A DNA stretch of 64,000 nt from Dyella japonica A8 (GCF_000725385.1 NZ_CP008884.1:3596001-3660000), one strand, 5' to 3'. Positions 45,124-55,595 are shown, counted from the first letter of the stretch. Program-made: numbers and translations. The notes: generated by a model not told the origin, from the letters alone.

Positions 45124-45825
45124 ATGCGCTGCCTGCTGATCGAAGACGACATTCCCACTTCGGAGCTGATCCGCGAGGGCCTGGCCGGGGCGGGACACGA
45201 GGTGGAGGCCAGTCATGACGGCGCCAGCGGGCTGGCCCGCGTCAGCAACGAACGCTGGGACCTGGTGGTGCTGGACCGCATGCTGCCCGGCGGCGTGGAC
45301 GGCCTGGATATCCTTGCGGCCATGCGCCTGCGTGACGACCGCACGCCGGTGCTCGTGCTCAGCGCGCTCAGCAGCCTGGACGAACGCATCCGCGGCCTGC
45401 GCAGCGGCGGTGACGATTACCTGACCAAGCCGTTTGCGCTCGACGAAATGCTGGCCCGGGTCGAGGCACTGGCGCGCCGCGCCGGCCAACGCCCGGAACC
45501 GGATGTGTTCAACGTGGGCGACCTGACGCTGGAACCGCGCACGCGCCGCGTGTTCCGCAACGGTCGCCCGGTAGCGCTGCAGCCGCGCGAATACCAGTTG
45601 CTCGAATACCTGGTACGCCACCAGGGCGAAGTGGTGACGCGCAAGATGCTGCTCGCCGCCGTCTGGGGGTTCCATTTCGACCCGGAAACCAACGTGATCG
45701 ACGTGCAGATGAGCCGACTTCGCACCAAGCTCGACGAGGATGGCGCCCCGCCGTTGATCCACACGGTGCGCGGCGTCGGCTTCACCATCGGCGCCAGCGA
45801 CGACGGCACGCATGTCGCTGAGTGA
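45124..45825 (+). CDS. OmpR-family response regulator of the RND operon
   Basis: A 233-residue protein: receiver with Asp51 (LVVLDRMLPGGVDGLD), acidic pair D8/D9, YLTKPFALDEM, then an OmpR winged helix (VALQPREYQLLEYLVRHQGE, NVIDVQMSRLRTKLDEDG). CGGAGCC precedes the ATG. It overlaps the kinase gene by 14 bp. Similar to CopR/CzcR-type regulators that sit beside heavy-metal efflux genes; it probably drives its own operon. Confidence 0.92.
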   Translation: MRCLLIEDDIPTSELIREGLAGAGHEVEASHDGASGLARVSNERWDLVVLDRMLPGGVDGLDILAAMRLRDDRTPVLVLSALSSLDERIRGLRSGGDDYLTKPFALDEMLARVEALARRAGQRPEPDVFNVGDLTLEPRTRRVFRNGRPVALQPREYQLLEYLVRHQGEVVTRKMLLAAVWGFHFDPETNVIDVQMSRLRTKLDEDGAPPLIHTVRGVGFTIGASDDGTHVAE

Positions 45826-47191
45826 CTTCCGCCATTCGGTGGTGTTTCGCATGGCCGCCGGCTACGGCGTCCTGCTGCTGCTTTCGGTGGCGCTGATCGC
45901 GGCGGTGTTCTACGTCGCCACGGCGGGATTCCTGCGCAGCAACATCGACGAGCAACTGCGCAGCCGCGCGCGGCACCTCGTGCAGGAAGGACAACAGCAC
46001 GGGCCGGCCGCACTGGCCAGCGACATCCACGACCTGCTCACCGACAACCAGGACACCGATACGGAGATCTACCTGCTGCTGGACCCCCACGGCCGGAAGA
46101 TCATCGGCAACCTGACCGCATGGCCCAGCGCCGCCGTCGCCACGGATGGCATGCACCAGCTGGAGGTGGACCGGCTCGACCGGCATTCGCCCAGCCGCCT
46201 GCTGACCCATCATTTCGCCGACGGCAGCACGCTGCTGGTGGGGCGCGACATGCAGGACGTGCGCACACTGGAACACCTCATCGTGGTGGCGTTCGGCATC
46301 GGCGGCCTGCTTGCGCTGCTGCTCGCCGGCGGCGGCGCGTTGCTGCTGCGGTCGCAACTGCAACGCCAGCTCAAGGCCATCCATCGCACCACGACGGAAG
46401 TCTCCGCCGGCCGGCTGGACCACCGCATCGCCGTGGGACGTTCGCGCGACGAGTTCGCCATCGTGGCGCGCGACGTCAACGACATGCTCGATGAGATCGA
46501 ACGGTTGATGGACAACACGCGCCAGGTCTCCAACGCCATCGCGCACGATCTGCGCACGCCGCTGGGGCGGGTCCGCGCCGCGCTGGAGCAGGCCCTGCGC
46601 TCGCCGCAGCGGGACACGCGCCTGCCGCGCGACGCCCAGTACGCCATTGACGAAATCGATAGTCTGATCACCGTGCTGGACAAGCTGCTGCAGATTGCCG
46701 AAGCCGAATCAGGCGTGCGCCGCGGCAGCTTCGAAACGCTGCCCTTGCGCGGCCTGCTCGGGGACATCGCCGAGCTCTACCAGCCGGCCGCCGAACTGCG
46801 CTCGATCACCCTGCAATGGACCGTCGAGGACGATCCCTGCGTGCTGGCCGACCGCCATCTGCTGGCGGGCGTGCTGGCCAATCTGCTCGACAACGCCTTC
46901 AAGTACGCCGGTGAAGGCGCCAACGTCGTCACGGCCGCCGCCGTGGCTGGCGAGTGGGTCCGCATCAGCGTGCAGGACGATGGCCCCGGCATCCCCGAAG
47001 TCGCGCTGTCGCGCGCCACCGAGCGCTTCTTCCGCGTGGACAGCAGCCGCCACCAGCGCGGCAATGGCCTGGGCCTGAGCATCGTGGCGGCGGTGGTCGC
47101 GTTGCATCGCGGCCGGCTGAGGCTGGAAAACACCTCGCCGGGGCTGCGGGTCACCATCGAGCTGCCTGCGGCCAACCTTTCCAAACCGTAA
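45812..47191 (+). CDS. Sensor histidine kinase of the RND operon
   Basis: A 459-residue protein: helix 1 (about 15-37), periplasmic sensor (about 40-150), helix 2 (about 154-180), HAMP, dimerisation domain with His245 (NAIAHDLRTPLGRVR), and ATPase domain (LANLLDNAFKYA, QDDGPGIP, NGLGLSIV). It should sense an envelope or metal signal and phosphorylate the regulator encoded just upstream. A 143-bp gap leads to the adaptor gene. Confidence 0.92.
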   Translation: MSLSDFRHSVVFRMAAGYGVLLLLSVALIAAVFYVATAGFLRSNIDEQLRSRARHLVQEGQQHGPAALASDIHDLLTDNQDTDTEIYLLLDPHGRKIIGNLTAWPSAAVATDGMHQLEVDRLDRHSPSRLLTHHFADGSTLLVGRDMQDVRTLEHLIVVAFGIGGLLALLLAGGGALLLRSQLQRQLKAIHRTTTEVSAGRLDHRIAVGRSRDEFAIVARDVNDMLDEIERLMDNTRQVSNAIAHDLRTPLGRVRAALEQALRSPQRDTRLPRDAQYAIDEIDSLITVLDKLLQIAEAESGVRRGSFETLPLRGLLGDIAELYQPAAELRSITLQWTVEDDPCVLADRHLLAGVLANLLDNAFKYAGEGANVVTAAAVAGEWVRISVQDDGPGIPEVALSRATERFFRVDSSRHQRGNGLGLSIVAAVVALHRGRLRLENTSPGLRVTIELPAANLSKP

Positions 47192-47334
47192 CTGTCGCCG
47201 GACACGCGCCTGCCCTAGGGTGTCGGGGCTTTCTTCGCCCGCGCGGGCCTGTCGGCCTGTCGTTGGCGCGACGAAGCTCGCTGTGCGGCCTCCTGCCGCC
47301 CTCCCTGCCCCCAGTGCGACACGTCACAGGTTTC

Positions 47335-48513
47335 ATGAAGAAGCATCAAGGACGACTCATCGCCGCCGGCTGCCTCCTCGCGGCCATCCTGCTGGCCGTG
47401 TGGCTGCGCCCTGCCCCTAGTGCCGCGAACAACACGGTACAGCGAGCGGCCGCACCCGCCGACGTGGAGGACGTCACCATCAACGCGCAGCAGGCTCGTC
47501 AGGTGCGCGTGTCGCCGGTGACCATGCGTGATTTCACCCCGGGCGTCGATGCCGTGGGTTACGTCGACTTCAACCAGGACCAGCTGGCCCAGGTCAGCTC
47601 GCCCTACGCCGGGCGCGTGCGCGACGTGCTCGCCAGGGCCGGCGACACGGTGAAGCGCGGCCAGCCGCTGTTTTCCGTCGACAGCCCGGATCTGGCCCAG
47701 GCCGAGGCCAGCCTGGTCAGCGCCGCCGCTGCCCGCGTACAGACCAGCGCCGCGCTGGAACGTGCCAAGGGCATGGCACAGGTGCAGGCCAATGCGCCGA
47801 AGGATCTGGAGCAGGCCGTATCCGACCAGCAGACGGCGGAAGGCAATTACCAGGCCGCGCGACGCGCCCTGCATATCTTCGGCAAGAACGATGCGGACAT
47901 CGACCGCATCGCCGCCACGCGGCGAGTGGACGGCGAGCTGCGCATCGACAGCCCCATCGACGGCCAGGTCAGCACGCGCAGCATCGCTGCCGGCGACCTC
48001 GTGCAGCCGGGCAACAGCCCGGCACCGTTTACGATCTCCGATGGCGACAGCCTGTGGCTGGTAGCCAACGTCAGCGAGGACGAAGCAGCACAAGTCCACG
48101 TGGGCGATGCACTGACCGCCACGTTGTCGGCCTTGTCGCAGCCGCCCATCAAGGCCACGGTCGACTACGTCGGCAACAGCGCCGATGCCGCCACGCACCG
48201 CGTGATGCTGCGTGCGGTCCTGCGCACGCCGCCCAAGGGACTGCGTGCGCAGATGCTGGCCACCTATCGCATCTTCACGGCGCCGCCGGCATCACACGAA
48301 GCGGTGCCCGTCGACGCCGTGGTGCGCGAAGGCACAGGCGCAATGGTGGTGTTCACCACCGCCGACGGCCTGCGCTTCACCCGCCACCCGGTGCAGCTGG
48401 GGCCGTTGCAGGACGGCTACTACCCGGTGTTGTCCGGCCTCCCCGCCGGTCAGCGCATCGCGACGGAAGGCGCGTTGTTCCTCAGCAACGCGCTGGCGCT
48501 GCAGTCGCAGTAA
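47335..48513 (+). CDS. RND efflux periplasmic adaptor (CusB/CzcB-like)
   Basis: A 392-residue membrane-fusion protein: an N-terminal anchor (LIAAGCLLAAILLAVWL), barrel-sandwich hybrid (VSSPYAGRVRDVLARAGDTV with its partner RIDSPIDGQVSTRSIAAGD), a helical hairpin (about 120-190) and beta-barrel domains. It links the inner-membrane pump to the outer-membrane channel. No His/Met-rich metal-binding extension is seen, so a metal substrate is not certain. Confidence 0.9.
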   Translation: MKKHQGRLIAAGCLLAAILLAVWLRPAPSAANNTVQRAAAPADVEDVTINAQQARQVRVSPVTMRDFTPGVDAVGYVDFNQDQLAQVSSPYAGRVRDVLARAGDTVKRGQPLFSVDSPDLAQAEASLVSAAAARVQTSAALERAKGMAQVQANAPKDLEQAVSDQQTAEGNYQAARRALHIFGKNDADIDRIAATRRVDGELRIDSPIDGQVSTRSIAAGDLVQPGNSPAPFTISDGDSLWLVANVSEDEAAQVHVGDALTATLSALSQPPIKATVDYVGNSADAATHRVMLRAVLRTPPKGLRAQMLATYRIFTAPPASHEAVPVDAVVREGTGAMVVFTTADGLRFTRHPVQLGPLQDGYYPVLSGLPAGQRIATEGALFLSNALALQSQ

Positions 48514-48537
48514 GCACCCAACGAATAAGGACCGAAT

Positions 48538-51500
48538 GTGTTCCGTGGTCTTGTCGCCTTCGCGCTGACCCGCCGCGCCATCGTGCTGATGTCGCTGGCG
48601 GCGTTCGCCATCGCCGGGCTTGTGGCCTACGCCAAGCTCAACATCGAGGCTTACCCCAATCCCGCGCCGGTGATCCTGGAAATCACCGCGCAGGCGCCGG
48701 GTCTTTCCGCCGAGGAAATGGAACGCAGCTATACGCGGCCGATGGAAGTGGGCCTGGCGACCACGCCGGGGGTGGAAAGCATCCGCTCCACGTCGTTCTA
48801 CGGCTTGTCGTTCGTGCGCGTCACTTTCAAGTACGGTACCGACTACTACTTCGACTACACGCAGGCCGCGCTGTCGTTGCAGCAGAACGTGAGCCTGCCC
48901 AATGCGGTGCAACCGCAGATCCAGGCGTCCAGCCTGGTCGGCGAGATCTTCCGCTACCAGCTGGCCGGCCCGCGCTCGATGAGCCTTACCGAGTTGCGCA
49001 CCCTGCAGGACTGGGTGGTCACGCGCCGCCTGCTGTCGGTGCCGGGCATTGCCCAGGTGGTGACCTGGGGCGGCACCACCAAGGAATACGACGTCGAAGC
49101 CGACCTGCACAAGCTGCAGGGCTACGGCATCACCCTGCCCCAGCTCGTCAGCGCCATCGGCAATGCCAACAGCAACGTCGGCGGGCGCACGATCAACATC
49201 GGCCAGCAATCGGTGAACATCCGTGGCGTGGGCCTGGTCAAGGATGTCGACGACATCGGCCACATCGTGCTCAACCAGTCCAACGGCACGCCAGTGCTGG
49301 TGAAGGACGTGGCCAAGGTGAAGGTGGGCGCCGTACCGCGCCTGGGCCGGGCCGGACGCGACACCCAGGATGACGTAGTCACCGGCATCGTGGTGATGAA
49401 CCGCACGCTGCAGACCAACGACGTAGTCGCGCGCGTGAAGGACGAAGTGGCCAGGCTCAACAGCGACGGCACTCTGCCGCCCGGCGTGAAGCTGGTGCCG
49501 TTCTACGACCGCTCCACGTTGGTGGCGGTGACCACGCACACCGTGCTGCACAACCTGATCTTCGGCTGCCTGCTGGTGTTCCTGATCCAATGGATCTTCC
49601 TGGGCGACCTGCGCAGCGCCATCATCGTCAGCGCCAACATTCCCGTGGCGCTGTTCTTCAGCATCATCATCCTGGTGTTGATGGGCGACTCCGCCAACCT
49701 GCTGTCGCTGGGCGCGGTGGACTTCGGCATCATCGTCGACTCGGCGGTGATCCTGATCGAAAACATCTTCCGCAATTTCCAGAAGAGTCACGAAGAGCAG
49801 CGCGAATTGCTTCACGAGTCCGCGCAGAGCGACCTCGGCACCTATATGCGCGGCGGCGCCACCCATGGCTGGACCGATCGCCTGCGATTGCTCTTCATCA
49901 GTGCCATGCAGGTGGACCGCGCAATCCTGTTCTCCTCCGCCATCACGGTGGCGGCTTTCATCCCGCTGTTCACCATGCAGGGCGTGGAGGGCCAGATCTT
50001 CAACCCGATGGCGCGCACTTACGCCTACGCGCTAACCGGTGCGCTGATCGCCACTTTCACCATCTCGCCGGTGCTGGCGTCACTGTTGCTGCCCAAGCAC
50101 GTGAAGGAGACCGAGACGGTGTTCGTGCGCGCGATCCGCCGCGTCTACACACCGGTGCTGCGCTGGGCGCTGGCTCGTCGCCGTACCACGGTCGCCCTGG
50201 GCGTGGGCTTCCTGCTGTTGGCCGGCTTGCTGTTGACGCGCGTCGGCACCGAGTTCCTGCCCGCACTGGAAGAAGGCAACCTGTGGATACGCGCCTCGAT
50301 GCCACCCACCATCTCACTGGAGGCGGGACAGGACAAGGTGAACGAACTGCGTCGCATCCTGCTCAAGCATCCGGAGGTGGTGACGGTAGTGTCGCAACAT
50401 GGACGCCCCGACGACGGCAGTGATGCCTCCGGCTTCTACAACGTGGAGTTGTTCGTCCCGCTCAAGCCGCAGGACGACTGGCCCAGCGGCCACACCAAAG
50501 AGAAGCTGGTGGCCGACCTGCAGCGCGAATTCGAGAACGCGCTGCCCGGCGTGGAATTCAACTTCTCGCAGTACATCCAGGACAACATCGAGGAAGGCCT
50601 CTCCGGCGTGAAAGGCGCGAACTCGGTGAAGATCGTCGGCCCCGAGTTGCCCGAACTGGAGCACCTGGCCGACGAGGTCATGCACCAGATGCAGCAGGTT
50701 CCGGGCGTGCAAGACCTCGGCGTTTTCCACGTACTGGGCCAGCCCAACCTCAACATCACTATCGACCGCGCCAAGGCTGCGCGCTACGGCCTCAACACCG
50801 GCGATATCAACACCGTGGTGCAGGCGGCAGCCGGCGGTACCTCGGCAACGACGGTGCTGGAAGGTGATCGCCAGTTCGACCTGGTGGTGCGCCTGGCACC
50901 CCAGTTCCGGCGCAGCATCGAGGACATTGGCAATATCCAGGTGGGTTACAGCCTGCCCAACGGGGGTACCGGCTACGTCCCGTTGCGCGATGTAGCCAAG
51001 ATCAGCCTCGACACGGGCGCTTCGTACATCTACCACGAACGCAACGAGCGCTTCGTGCCGGTGAAGTTCAGCGTGCGCGGGCGCGATCTGGGCGGCACCG
51101 TGGCGGAGGCGCAGCGCCGCATCGCCGAGCACGTCACGCTGCCGCCGGGCTACCACCTCTCGTGGGCGGGCGAGTTCAACGACCTGCAGCAGGCCAAGCA
51201 GCGCCTGGCGGTGGTGCTGCCCATCGCGGTGGGCCTGATCCTGGCCCTGCTGTTCGCCCTCTTCAATTCACTGCGTGACAGCCTGCTCACGCTGGCAGCG
51301 ATTCCCTTTTCCATCGGCGGCGGCATTGTCGCCCTGTATCTCTCGGGACTGGATTTCAGCATCTCCGCGGCGATCGGCTTCGTGTCGCTGTTCGGCGTAT
51401 CGGTGATGAACGGCATCCTCGTCATCACCTACTTCAACCATCTGGTCTTCGCCGGCCTCTCGCCGGTGGAAGCCATGGCGCAAGCCGCCGAGCAGCGCAT

Positions 51501-51729
51501 GCGCCCCATGCTGATGACCGCCCTGTCGGCCTGCATCGGCTTGCTGCCTGCCGCGCTGTCCACCGGCATCGGCAGCCAGGTGCAGCGGCCGCTCGCCACC
51601 GTGGTGGTCGGCGGCATGCTGATCGGGCCGGTGATGCTGCTGGTCGTGGCGCCGGCACTGCAGGTACTGGTGGTGGAGTGGTCGCACAAGCGCCGCAGCC
51701 GTCGACAGGCGGCAGGAGAGGCAGCATGA
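48538..51729 (+). CDS. HME-type RND efflux pump (CusA/CzcA-like)
   Basis: A 1063-residue proton-driven inner-membrane pump of 12 helices and two large periplasmic loops. The helix-4 motif VDFGIIVDSAVILIENIFRN resembles the heavy-metal RND group more than the AcrB drug group. Also TEFLPALEEGNLWIRASMPP and IGFVSLFGVSVMNGILVI. AAGGA precedes the GTG at 48538; the nearby ATG at 48536 is out of frame. The stop overlaps the channel gene start. Confidence 0.93.
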   Translation: MFRGLVAFALTRRAIVLMSLAAFAIAGLVAYAKLNIEAYPNPAPVILEITAQAPGLSAEEMERSYTRPMEVGLATTPGVESIRSTSFYGLSFVRVTFKYGTDYYFDYTQAALSLQQNVSLPNAVQPQIQASSLVGEIFRYQLAGPRSMSLTELRTLQDWVVTRRLLSVPGIAQVVTWGGTTKEYDVEADLHKLQGYGITLPQLVSAIGNANSNVGGRTINIGQQSVNIRGVGLVKDVDDIGHIVLNQSNGTPVLVKDVAKVKVGAVPRLGRAGRDTQDDVVTGIVVMNRTLQTNDVVARVKDEVARLNSDGTLPPGVKLVPFYDRSTLVAVTTHTVLHNLIFGCLLVFLIQWIFLGDLRSAIIVSANIPVALFFSIIILVLMGDSANLLSLGAVDFGIIVDSAVILIENIFRNFQKSHEEQRELLHESAQSDLGTYMRGGATHGWTDRLRLLFISAMQVDRAILFSSAITVAAFIPLFTMQGVEGQIFNPMARTYAYALTGALIATFTISPVLASLLLPKHVKETETVFVRAIRRVYTPVLRWALARRRTTVALGVGFLLLAGLLLTRVGTEFLPALEEGNLWIRASMPPTISLEAGQDKVNELRRILLKHPEVVTVVSQHGRPDDGSDASGFYNVELFVPLKPQDDWPSGHTKEKLVADLQREFENALPGVEFNFSQYIQDNIEEGLSGVKGANSVKIVGPELPELEHLADEVMHQMQQVPGVQDLGVFHVLGQPNLNITIDRAKAARYGLNTGDINTVVQAAAGGTSATTVLEGDRQFDLVVRLAPQFRRSIEDIGNIQVGYSLPNGGTGYVPLRDVAKISLDTGASYIYHERNERFVPVKFSVRGRDLGGTVAEAQRRIAEHVTLPPGYHLSWAGEFNDLQQAKQRLAVVLPIAVGLILALLFALFNSLRDSLLTLAAIPFSIGGGIVALYLSGLDFSISAAIGFVSLFGVSVMNGILVITYFNHLVFAGLSPVEAMAQAAEQRMRPMLMTALSACIGLLPAALSTGIGSQVQRPLATVVVGGMLIGPVMLLVVAPALQVLVVEWSHKRRSRRQAAGEAA

Positions 51730-53195
51730 ACCCCGCCATGAACGTGCCGCGCTGGGGCGCGCTGGCCGCTGCTCTCGCGGTTTGCGTCGGCTGCGCGGTG
51801 GGCCCCGATTATCAGCGCCCTGCCACGCCCACCCCGGCGCAGTTCACCCGGCAAGCCCCGGCCGCCACCGTGAGCAGTGCGAGCGGCGCTTCCCAACAAT
51901 GGGCGTCCAGCGAAACGATCGCGCAAACCTGGTGGCAGGTATTCGGTTCCGACGCACTCAACCAGCGCGTCCAGCGCGCGCTGGCGCATAGCCCGGACAT
52001 CGAGGCGGCCACCGCTGCCCTGCGGCAGGCGCAGGAGAACGTGGCCGCGCAACGGGCGAGCTTCTTCCCTTCCGCCCAGGTCAGCTACTCGCCATCGCGC
52101 CAGCGCGATGCGGTGGGCACGCTCTCGCCCGCGCTGACGTCCAACGCCACCTACTACACGCTGCACACCGCCCAACTCAACATCAGCTACGCGCCGGACG
52201 TGTTCGGCCTCAACCGTCGCACGGTGGAATCCTTGCAGGCCCAGGCCGACAACCAGCGTTACCAGCTTGAAGCCGCGCGACTGACCCTTGCCGCCAACGT
52301 GGTCAACGCAGCCATTCAGGAAGCCTCGCTGCGAGCGCAGATCGAAGCGACCCGGACCGTGATCGATGCGCAGACACACGCGCTCGCGATCCTGCATGAC
52401 CAGGCGCGACTGGGCTATGCCTCCGGCCTTGATGTGGCCGCGCAGGAGAGCGCGCTGGCACAGGCCAGGCAAGCACTGCCGGCACTGGAAAAACAGCTGG
52501 AACAGAACCGCGACCTGTTGGCGGTGCTGTGCGGTGACACGCCCGATCAGGCCGGAATGCCGGAGTTCGACCTCGAGCACCTGACCCTTCCGGTGACGCT
52601 GCCCCAGACCCTGCCATCGCAACTGGTGACGCAACGGCCCGACGTGCGCGCCGCCGAGGAAAACGTCCACGACGCCAGCGCCCAGGTCGGCGTGGCGCTG
52701 GCCAACCGCCTGCCCCAGTTCACGCTTTCGGGCAGCTACGGCGGCAGCTCCACCTCGTTCACCCGCATGTTCAGCGACGACAACGTGTTCTGGAGCCTCG
52801 CCGGCAGCATCAGCCAGACCGTGTTCGACTTCGGCGCCCTCAAGCACAAGCAACGCGCGGCGGAAGCCGCCCTGCAGCAGGCCGCCGCACAGTATCGCGG
52901 CGTCGTGCTCGTTGCGTTCCAGAATGTCGCCGACACCTTGTACGCCATCGACAGCGATGCACGCGCACTCGCCGCCGCGGACGATGCGGAGAAGGCTGCC
53001 GGGCGCACGCTGGAGCTCACGCAGAAACAGCAGCAGCTCGGCTACGTGAATGCGCTGGCCTTGATCAACGCGCAACAGGCGTACCAGCAAGCGCGGATCT
53101 CGCGGGTGCAGGCACAAGCCGCGCGGCTTGGCGATACGGCGGCATTGATTCAGGCGCTGGGTGGCGGGTGGCAGGGTTCGACGGGGACGAACTGA
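51726..53195 (+). CDS. Outer-membrane efflux lipoprotein (NodT/OprM family)
   Basis: A 489-residue TolC-like channel with a lipobox (ALAVCVGC) and the family signature CAVGPDYQRP. It has two repeated OEP domains with long helices (AATAALRQAQENVAAQRASF and QRPDVRAAEENVHDASAQVG), ending LIQALGGGWQG. It starts in ATGA overlap with the pump and completes the tripartite system. Confidence 0.94.
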   Translation: MNPAMNVPRWGALAAALAVCVGCAVGPDYQRPATPTPAQFTRQAPAATVSSASGASQQWASSETIAQTWWQVFGSDALNQRVQRALAHSPDIEAATAALRQAQENVAAQRASFFPSAQVSYSPSRQRDAVGTLSPALTSNATYYTLHTAQLNISYAPDVFGLNRRTVESLQAQADNQRYQLEAARLTLAANVVNAAIQEASLRAQIEATRTVIDAQTHALAILHDQARLGYASGLDVAAQESALAQARQALPALEKQLEQNRDLLAVLCGDTPDQAGMPEFDLEHLTLPVTLPQTLPSQLVTQRPDVRAAEENVHDASAQVGVALANRLPQFTLSGSYGGSSTSFTRMFSDDNVFWSLAGSISQTVFDFGALKHKQRAAEAALQQAAAQYRGVVLVAFQNVADTLYAIDSDARALAAADDAEKAAGRTLELTQKQQQLGYVNALALINAQQAYQQARISRVQAQAARLGDTAALIQALGGGWQGSTGTN

Positions 53196-53525
53196 GGGCC
53201 CTGCGGTTCCTTGCTTCCGCTTGCATGGCAAGGAGGGAGTGAGGACTCAACCTTGCCTCACCGTTTCGTTCTTCAGCCGTCATCCCGGCGCAGGCCGAAA
53301 AAGGGTAAGGGCCGGAGGCGCTTCACAACAGCCGAAGGCTGGTCATCCAGTAGCGGTAGTGGTCGGTCGTCGCCTCGGACGTTTCCGCGACCTGGCACCC
53401 CTGCAGGGCCTGATCTCCATCCGCCCGCCGCGTCATACGGGGACCCGGTAGGTCAAAAGCCAAAAGCCAAAAGCCGAAGCAAGAGCCCGAGCCGTCAGCG
53501 GGGCATCCAAAGAGGCGAGTCCCTT

Positions 53526-53606
53526 GTGGGAGCGCACCCTGTGCGCGACTGGGGCGTCTGGTGATCACCGCTCCGTTAGGTTGTCGCGCACAGGGTGCGC
53601 TCCCAC
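53526..53606. repeat. REP palindrome with perfect 24-bp arms
   Basis: The arms 53526-53549 and 53583-53606 are exact inverses and identical to those at 33927-34007; the 33-bp centre differs. It lies in the spacer between the converging efflux channel gene and gltX. Confidence 0.9.
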
Positions 53607-53823
53607 AGAAAAGAGAAAAGCGGGCGACCGTGCGGGTCCCGACCACGCCAAAGCGAAGCGAGGGGCCGCTTTCAGTCCTCATCGCTCCGGCGCGTTGCGA
53701 AGCGCTTGGAAGTATCCGCTGTGTAGAGGCGAAGGTGGCCGCGCCACAACGCGCCTCACGCGTTCGGGCGTATCCCCACAGAATGCTGCCAGCTCTGGCT
53801 CTTCAGGCCATTTTCTTTGGGTT

Positions 53824-53855
53824 ACTTTTCTTTTGGGCCAGCAAAAGAAAAGTGA
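53824..53855. repeat. AT-rich inverted repeat
   Basis: ACTTTTCTTTTG and its inverse CAAAAGAAAAGT surround a few bases (ggccag), giving a 12-bp stem. Similar sequences are familiar dispersed repeats in related genomes (from memory). It may act as a two-way terminator, since each side carries T/A runs. Confidence 0.55.
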
Positions 53856-53933
53856 CTCGGCCTTCGGCAGAAGGTCGAAACGCCCGCTGCGTAAGCGGCC
53901 CGATCGCGGTCACGCACGAGGCGACAACCAACC

Positions 53934-53970
53934 GCAAAGTCACTGGATCCCGGCCTACGCCGGGATGACG
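53934..53970. repeat. Single REP-like palindrome (GGATCCCGGC family)
   Basis: It starts gcaaagtcactggatccc and ends ccgggatgacg, matching the 29977-30013 copy over its whole 37 bp except for a few stem positions that changed in pairs. Confidence 0.8.
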
Positions 53971-54194
53971 GTTCTTTTGTGGTCCAGGGGCTAGTTTGGG
54001 CTAGCTTGGCAGAGCCCCTCTGCATGGGTTCTGTCGTGCAAAGCCAGCCCTATGAAACGCGCTTCGCCGATACCCCGCGTTCGCAAGGATAACGACCAAA
54101 GGGCCAGACCCTGAGGCGCCCCTCGCCCCACCCCACTCCCCGGAGCAGCAAGAAAAAAACCGCGAGTACGCCACCTAACGACCAAGGACGGGCC

Positions 54195-55595
54195 TCACCC
54201 CTTCGCCCGCGCCACCGCATCATCAATACGCTTGAGCGCTTCCTCGCGCCCCGCCAGATAAATCGTGTGATCAATCGACGGCGACACCTGCGTCCCCGTC
54301 ATCGCCACGCGCAGCGGCTGCGCAATCTTGCCCATGCCCAGTTCAAGCTTCGCAGCCACCTGCTCGATCACGCCGTGGATCGGCTCCGGCTTCCACTCGA
54401 CATCAACCAGCAAACCCTTCGCCGCCTCGAGCACGGCAACGGCGCTGTCGTTCTGCAGATGCTTGGCGACAGCCTTGTCATCCCACTCGGTGATCGGGCC
54501 GTACCAGATCTTCGCGCGCTCGGCCATTTCCTTCAGCGTCTGCACGCGGTCGCGCAGCGCGACGATGACGTCAGCGGGGTTCGGTCCCTTGCTGAAGTCG
54601 ATGCCCGCCTGCGCGAGGTGCCACTCGAATTCCGGCGCAATGGACGCGGGCTCTTCCGTCTTCAGGTAATGCTGGTTGAGCCACGACAGCTTGGTGACGT
54701 CGAAGCGCGAGGCCGCCTTGTTGACGTCGGCCACGTCGAACAGGCGGATCATCTCTTCTTCGGAGAAGATTTCCTGGTCACCATGCGACCAGCCCAGGCG
54801 CACGAGGTAGTTGAGCAGCGCGTGCGGCAGGAAGCCGTCGTCGCGGTATTGCATGACGCTCACTGCGCCGTGGCGCTTGCTGAGCTTCTGGCCATCGGGG
54901 CCGAGGATCATCGGCAGGTGCGCGAACTCCGGCACCGGCTTGCCGAGCGCCTTGTAGATGTTGATCTGACGCGGCGTGTTGTTCACGTGGTCATCGCCGC
55001 GGATCACCTCGGTGATGCCCATGTCGATGTCGTCCACCACCACGGCGAAGTTGTAGGTCGGCCAGCCGTCGGAACGGAAGATCACCAGGTCGTCGAGCTC
55101 GGCGTTGGCCCATTCGATACGACCCTTCACCTTGTCCTCGAACACCACCGAGCCTTCCAGCGGGTTCTTGAAGCGCATGACACGGTTCGGATCGTCGCGG
55201 TACGGCTCGTTGCGGTCGCGGTAATAGCCGTTGTAGCGGGGCTTCTCGCCCTTGGCCATCGCCTCGTTGCGCATGGCCTCGATCTCGTCCTTCGACTCGT
55301 AGGCGTAATAGGCAAGGCCGGCCTTCAGCAACTCGTCGGCTACCTGCTTGTAACGCTCCAGGCGCGCGGTCTGATAGACGGGGCCTTCGTCGTGACGCAG
55401 GCCCAGCCAGTTCATGCCGTCCAGGATGGCCTGCACGGCCTCCTCGGTGGAGCGCTCGCGGTCGGTATCCTCGATGCGCAGCACGAACTCGCCGCCGCGG
55501 CGACGAGCCTCCAGCCAGCAGTACAGCGCCGTGCGGGCACCGCCAATGTGCAGGAAACCGGTGGGACTGGGGGCAAAACGAGTGCGGACGGTCAT
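54195..55595 (-). CDS. gltX: Glutamyl-tRNA synthetase
   Basis: A 466-residue class I aminoacyl-tRNA synthetase. HIGH motif in [21 protein letters not shown] equivalent in [28 protein letters not shown] and the [20 protein letters not shown] segment. Full length for the bacterial discriminating/non-discriminating group. It starts [13 protein letters not shown] at 55595. Confidence 0.97.
   Translation of the reverse strand: MTVRTRFAPSPTGFLHIGGARTALYCWLEARRRGGEFVLRIEDTDRERSTEEAVQAILDGMNWLGLRHDEGPVYQTARLERYKQVADELLKAGLAYYAYESKDEIEAMRNEAMAKGEKPRYNGYYRDRNEPYRDDPNRVMRFKNPLEGSVVFEDKVKGRIEWANAELDDLVIFRSDGWPTYNFAVVVDDIDMGITEVIRGDDHVNNTPRQINIYKALGKPVPEFAHLPMILGPDGQKLSKRHGAVSVMQYRDDGFLPHALLNYLVRLGWSHGDQEIFSEEEMIRLFDVADVNKAASRFDVTKLSWLNQHYLKTEEPASIAPEFEWHLAQAGIDFSKGPNPADVIVALRDRVQTLKEMAERAKIWYGPITEWDDKAVAKHLQNDSAVAVLEAAKGLLVDVEWKPEPIHGVIEQVAAKLELGMGKIAQPLRVAMTGTQVSPSIDHTIYLAGREEALKRIDDAVARAKG

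Larger units (their letters stand above)
53196..54194. other. 1-kb repeat-rich spacer between converging genes, no gene
   Basis: This holds a partial REP copy near 53279, a CAAAAGC triplet repeat (53454-53474), an intact REP palindrome (53526-53606), an inverted ACTTTTCTTTTG / CAAAAGAAAAGT pair (about 53824-53855) and another REP-like copy (53934-53970). Several open frames cross it on both strands, but they translate the repeats and lack ribosome sites. I call none of them genes. Confidence 0.75.

Noticed and set aside
53524..53994. A 156-residue gene with the segment HFLWVTFLLGQQKKSD
   Set aside because: It is a read-through of dispersed repeats; this peptide is the typical false product of the AT-rich inverted repeat, with no ribosome site.
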